Shown here: piece after piece, positions 26,469 to 30,108 of the stretch
Layout of the letters: each line of letters starts with the position of its first letter
Numbering within the stretch: position 1 is the stretch's first letter
Assembly: GCA_023430065.1 (NCBI GenBank)
Contig: JAEZCG010000062.1
Span: 1-30,108, forward strand
Length of the DNA stretch: 30,108 nt
Direction: 5' to 3'
DNA from: Pseudomonadota bacterium
GTDB taxonomy: Bacteria; Pseudomonadota; Gammaproteobacteria; Burkholderiales; SHXO01
Notes under the pieces: generated by a model
Databases searched by the model: none
What the model was told of the DNA's origin: nothing
Seen by the model: the letters and a program-made list of their open reading frames with translations, nothing else
Made by a program: the position numbers and the translations under genes

Positions 26469-26646
26469 ACCACGACGCGAAGAGCACCTCGTTCGACACT
26501 CGAATTACAGAAACCATCGCGAGAACGAAGGGAGCAGCCGAGCCCGCCATGCGTTCCATTGCGCCCCGGCCGAACTCGCCGTCCCGTGCGTTCCTCTGTA
26601 GCCCCGGTGTCGACTGCTTTTCGCAGTGCTTCGCGTGCTTCGTGGT
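26469..26646. repeat. Degenerate inverted-repeat element between the SDR and FAH genes
   Basis: ACCACGACGCGAAGAGCACC at 26469-26488 is matched in inverted orientation by GTGCTTCGCGTGCTTCGTGG at 26626-26645, with a few gaps. The right end also shows two tandem units (TGCTTCGCG, TGCTTCGTG). The roughly 178-bp block lies in the 230-bp gap between two same-strand genes. It looks like a decayed copy of the common intergenic family built from CTTCGTG-type iterations and their complement. The open minus frame here (starting MYTTKHAKHC) is a by-product of the iteration, not a convincing gene. Confidence 0.55.
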
Positions 26647-26655
26647 GTACAAAAC

Positions 26656-27399
<744 letters not shown>

Positions 27400-27495
27400 T
27401 CACTCTCCGCTCGATGCGCCAACGAAAGCGGGGAAGTATGCCACAGGGCCGGGCCGCGCCTTTCGGACAGCGCGATGGGCGGTAAGATGCATGCG

Positions 27496-28086
27496 ATGGC
27501 CGACGTTCAAATTCGCTGCGCGTGGTGCGGTACCGACCCGCTGTACGTGCGCTACCACGACGAGGAGTGGGGCGTGCCATCGCACGACGATGCCCATCTG
27601 TTCGAGATGCTCATCCTCGAGGGCGCGCAGGCGGGCCTGAGCTGGTCGACGATCCTCAGGAAGCGTGAGAACTATCGGGCGGCCTTGGCCGGCTTCGATC
27701 CGCATCGCCTGGCGCGCTACGGCGAGCGCGACTTCGCCCGCCTGATGCAGAACGAAGGGATCGTGCGCAACCGCCTGAAGCTCGAGGCGGCGAAGAAGAA
27801 CGCCATCGCCTTCCTGGCGGTGCAGGCCGAATTCCGCAGTTTCGACGCCTACCTCTGGCGTTTCGTCGACGGCCGGCAGGTGCGCAATGCGTGGACGTCG
27901 ATGAAGCAGGTGCCGGCGAGCACGCCGCAGTCGGAGGCACTGAGCAAGAACTTGAAGAAGCGCGGGTTCACCTTCGTCGGCAGCACCATCTGCTACGCCT
28001 TCATGCAGGCCGTGGGCATGGTCGACGACCACGTTGTCGACTGCTTTCGGTACGGCGTGGGCCACCGACAGCGGGCGCGGCAATAG
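27496..28086 (+). CDS. tag: DNA-3-methyladenine glycosylase I
   Basis: Base-excision-repair enzyme that removes 3-methyladenine from alkylated DNA. From ATG 27496 it has 196 residues (E. coli Tag 187). The zinc site is complete: Cys8 (RCAWCG), His21 (RYHDEEWG), His179 and Cys183 (DDHVVDC), with the same Cys-His spacing of 13 as in E. coli. The catalytic region LEGAQAGLSWSTIL and the segment TPQSEALSKNLKKRGFTFVG with STICYAFMQAVGMV are nearly identical to E. coli. Other in-frame ATGs lie at 27475 and 27487. A TAAGAT (27483-27488) ends seven bases before ATG 27496 and no Shine-Dalgarno is visible, so the mRNA may be leaderless. Divergent from the SDR gene. Confidence 0.95.
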   Translation: MADVQIRCAWCGTDPLYVRYHDEEWGVPSHDDAHLFEMLILEGAQAGLSWSTILRKRENYRAALAGFDPHRLARYGERDFARLMQNEGIVRNRLKLEAAKKNAIAFLAVQAEFRSFDAYLWRFVDGRQVRNAWTSMKQVPASTPQSEALSKNLKKRGFTFVGSTICYAFMQAVGMVDDHVVDCFRYGVGHRQRARQ

Positions 28087-28450
28087 CTGCAGCCGTCGTC
28101 GCACATCCCAGGACTCGACGAGACGCTCAGTCGCGGTCGAAGCGTGTCGCGAACGCCGGGTGGAATCCGGCCGACGTGCGCTAGGGCGGCTCTCCCGGCC
28201 GGAACGCGGGAGTGGCCAGGAACACTGCCCCGGATCTCCACGAGCGGTGCATCGCCTTGTACACGCCGCCCACGCAGAAGAGGCTGCCTTCCTCGCGCGA
28301 CGCCGATGGCGCATGAAACGGCGCGCGCAGGCGACCTCAGCTGGCTCCGACGCGGGCCGGCGAGGCGCCGCAGGCCTATAATCTTTGCATTTCGCCTCGC
28401 GCCGGCGACCGGATGCCCGGCGCGGCCACCCAGGAGAGAGGACCCCACCC
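28087..28450. other. 364-bp intergenic region upstream of the GarD-family gene
   Basis: No supported gene. It contains a perfect -10 box TATAAT at 28377-28382, about 70 bp before the next ATG, without a recognisable -35 at 17 bp, and the Shine-Dalgarno AGGAGAGAGG at 28432-28441. A minus-strand frame of about 50 codons ending at the TAG near 28182 has protein-like stretches but no start codon; it may be a gene remnant or chance. Confidence 0.45.
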
Positions 28451-29974
28451 ATGCTGCAGACTGCCGATCTGACGATCAAACTGAACCCCGCCGACGACGT
28501 CGTCGTCGCCCGGGTGGAGATTCCCGCCGGCACGGAACTGCTGAAGGAGGGCGTGCGGGTCGCGGTCACGATTCCCGCCGGTCACAAGATCGCCGTGCGC
28601 GACGTCGCCGAGGGGCAGCCTGTGCGCAAGTACAACCAGATCATCGGCTACTCGACGAAGCCGATTCGCGCCGGCGAGCACGTGCACGTGCACAATCTGG
28701 GAATGGCACACTTCGAGCGCGACTACGCCTTCAGCGCCGACTACAAGCCGACCCAGTTCGTGGCCGAGCCAGCCACGTTCATGGGCATCAAGCGCGCCGA
28801 CGGGCGCGTGGCCACGCGCAACTACCTCGCGGTGATCTCCAGCGTGAACTGCTCGTCGCACGTGTCGCGCAAGATCGCCGAGTACTTCACCGGCGAGCGC
28901 ATGGCCGACTACCCGAACGTCGACGGCGTGTTCTGCATCACCCACCAGACCGGCTGCGGCATGGCCTCGCATGGCGAGCCGGTGGAGGTGTTGCGCCGCG
29001 TCCTGGCCGGCTATGCCACCCACGCCAACGTTGCCTCCTCGCTGATGATCGGCCTGGGCTGCGAGGCGAACCAGATCAACGACCTCCTGGCGGCGCAGGG
29101 CCTGTCGCGCACCGACCAGCTGCGCACCTTCACCATCCAGGAAACCGGCGGCACGCGCAAGACGATCGAGAACGGCATCGCGATGATCAAGGAGATGCTG
29201 CCGGAGGCGAACAAAGTCTCGCGCGAGCCTTGTCCGGCGAGCCACCTGATCCTCGGTCTCGAGTGCGGCGGCTCCGACGGCTACAGCGGCGTGTCTGCCA
29301 ACCCCGCGCTGGGCGCCGCCGCCGACCTGCTGGTGCAGCACGGCGGTACCGCAGTGCTGTCCGAGACGCCCGAGATCTACGGCGCGGAGCACCTGCTCAC
29401 CCGCCGGGCAGTGAGCAAGGAGGTCGGGGAGAAGCTCATCGACCGCATCCACTGGTGGGAGGACTACACCTCCAAGCTGGGCGGCGACATGAACAACAAT
29501 CCCTCGCCGGGCAACAAGGCGGGCGGGCTGACCACCATCCTGGAGAAATCGCTGGGGGCGGTGGCCAAGGGCGGCACCACCAACCTGCAGGCGGTGTACG
29601 AGTACGCCGAGCGCGTGGATGCGCACGGCTTCGTCTACATGGACACGCCCGGCTACGACCCGGTGAGCGCGACGGGCCAGGTGGCAGGCGGCGCCAACAT
29701 GATCTGCTTCACCACCGGCCGCGGGTCCGCCTACGGCTGCGCGCCGTCTCCTTCGCTCAAGCTCGCCACCAACACGGCGCTCTGGCAGCGGCAGGAAGAA
29801 GACATGGACATCAACTGCGGCGAGATCATCGACGGGAAAGCCAGCATCCAGGAGATGGGCGAGCGCATCTTCCGCCTGGTGCTGGCCACCGCCTCCGGCG
29901 AGCACACCAAGAGCGAACAGCACGGCTACGGCCAGAACGAATTCGTTCCCTGGCAAGTCGGTGCAGTCATGTGA
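28451..29974 (+). CDS. GarD/UxaA-family sugar-acid dehydratase
   Basis: A 507-residue cytosolic, iron-dependent dehydratase family member (altronate, galactarate and related sugar acids). The N-terminal SAF-like domain (about 8-95: IKLNPADDVVVARVEIPAG, AGHKIAVRD) is followed by the catalytic part with RADGRVATRNYLAVISSVNC, ITHQTGCGM, GLGCEANQIN, LGLECGGSDGYSGVSANPA, ETPEIYGAEHLL and FTTGRGSAYGCAPSPSLKLATN. Cys and His residues in these segments are typical of the family's metal site. Products are 2-keto-3-deoxy sugar acids. I cannot tell galactarate, altronate or fuconate specificity from sequence. ATG 28451 is used, nine bases after AGGAGAGAGG. It is followed 20 bp later by an LDH2-type oxidoreductase. 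Confidence 0.9.
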   Translation: MLQTADLTIKLNPADDVVVARVEIPAGTELLKEGVRVAVTIPAGHKIAVRDVAEGQPVRKYNQIIGYSTKPIRAGEHVHVHNLGMAHFERDYAFSADYKPTQFVAEPATFMGIKRADGRVATRNYLAVISSVNCSSHVSRKIAEYFTGERMADYPNVDGVFCITHQTGCGMASHGEPVEVLRRVLAGYATHANVASSLMIGLGCEANQINDLLAAQGLSRTDQLRTFTIQETGGTRKTIENGIAMIKEMLPEANKVSREPCPASHLILGLECGGSDGYSGVSANPALGAAADLLVQHGGTAVLSETPEIYGAEHLLTRRAVSKEVGEKLIDRIHWWEDYTSKLGGDMNNNPSPGNKAGGLTTILEKSLGAVAKGGTTNLQAVYEYAERVDAHGFVYMDTPGYDPVSATGQVAGGANMICFTTGRGSAYGCAPSPSLKLATNTALWQRQEEDMDINCGEIIDGKASIQEMGERIFRLVLATASGEHTKSEQHGYGQNEFVPWQVGAVM

Positions 29975-29994
29975 AGAGCGCGGACAATCAGCGA

Positions 29995-30108
29995 ATGAGC
30001 AGAACGATTCAAGCCGCGCAGTTGCGCGCAACCGTCGCGGGCATCATCGCGGCGGCGGGCAGCTCGCCCGCCGAGGCGCAGCAGGTCGCCGACAACCTGG
30101 TGCTGGCC
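29995..30108 (+). CDS. Start of LDH2-family (malate/L-lactate/ureidoglycolate) dehydrogenase, partial
   Basis: Only the first 38 codons are in the window: MSRTIQAAQLRATVAGIIAA, then AGSSPAEAQQVADNLVLA. The helical opening and the A-x-x-VADNLVLA segment match the beginning of LDH2/YlbC-type NAD(P)-dependent oxidoreductases, which continue with a conserved GHDSHG. It starts 20 bp after the dehydratase stop, so the two are probably co-transcribed. In sugar-acid clusters such enzymes oxidise or reduce 2-hydroxy or 2-keto acids. The rest lies beyond the window, so the assignment is provisional. Confidence 0.6.
   Translation, partial: MSRTIQAAQLRATVAGIIAAAGSSPAEAQQVADNLVLA

Noticed and set aside
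26422..26652. 76-codon minus-strand frame starting MYTTKHAKHC
   Set aside because: It arises from the degenerate CTTCGTG-type inverted-repeat element and ends inside the next gene's start region; no family resemblance beyond the repeat.
28183..28335. Minus-strand stretch reading like a protein end (SLFCVGGVYKAMHRSW and on)
   Set aside because: No start codon after the preceding stop and only about 50 codons; not enough to call a gene or pseudogene.

Overview
The window is chromosomal DNA from a high-GC Gram-negative bacterium, most likely a betaproteobacterium (Burkholderiales/Rhodocyclales-like). The basis is gene content and order: rplU-rpmA-obgE-proB divergent from ispB, a PP0621-like gene followed by pilS-pilR and ampD, a class Ia nrdAB of Pseudomonas/betaproteobacterial type (ATP-cone, C-terminal CEAC), and a lysine/alanine-rich histone H1-like protein. 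No phage, insertion sequence, CRISPR array or plasmid gene is visible. Identifications rest on motifs and recall of protein families, not on searches.

Layout. 1-4.3 kb: a 54-bp tandem repeat, then proB, obgE, rpmA and rplU on the minus strand, driven at least in part by a very clear sigma70 promoter upstream of rplU; ispB and tRNA-Pro(CGG) run on the plus strand. 4.4-5.3 kb: a secreted or outer-membrane protein gene broken by one in-frame TAA. 5.5-11 kb: PP0621-like zinc-ribbon protein, PilS/PilR, an exported hypothetical protein, AmpD and a histone-deacetylase-like amidohydrolase. 11-15.4 kb: nrdAB behind a promoter overlapped by two NrdR-box-like sites 32 bp apart. 15.5-18.1 kb: histone H1-like protein, KTSC protein, a protein of unknown function, a glutathione S-transferase and a small cytochrome c.

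18.4-30.1 kb is richer in accessory metabolism. It holds otnK-otnC (tetronate kinase and aldolase), a small lipoprotein, cytochrome c', cytochrome b561, an exported Cys-rich/crystallin-like protein, a DUF3592 membrane protein, dusA, two adjacent paralogous small proteins, a fumarylacetoacetate-hydrolase-family enzyme, a BDH2-like short-chain dehydrogenase, tag (3-methyladenine glycosylase), a GarD/UxaA-family dehydratase and the start of an LDH2-family oxidoreductase. The dehydratase, dehydrogenases and FAH hydrolase fit a non-phosphorylating sugar-acid route (dehydrate, oxidise, hydrolyse to pyruvate plus a hydroxy acid). The substrate cannot be read from the sequence, and no transporter or regulator for it lies in the window.

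The observations most worth a second look are: the nonsense-interrupted membrane protein; the tandem paralogous small proteins resembling the N-terminal part of HigA-type antitoxins; the degenerate inverted-repeat element between the SDR and FAH genes; three genes whose -10 boxes sit 6-7 nt before the ATG (possible leaderless mRNAs); the 54-bp repeat; and a short upstream ORF overlapping otnK. I found no convincing wholly new multi-gene system.
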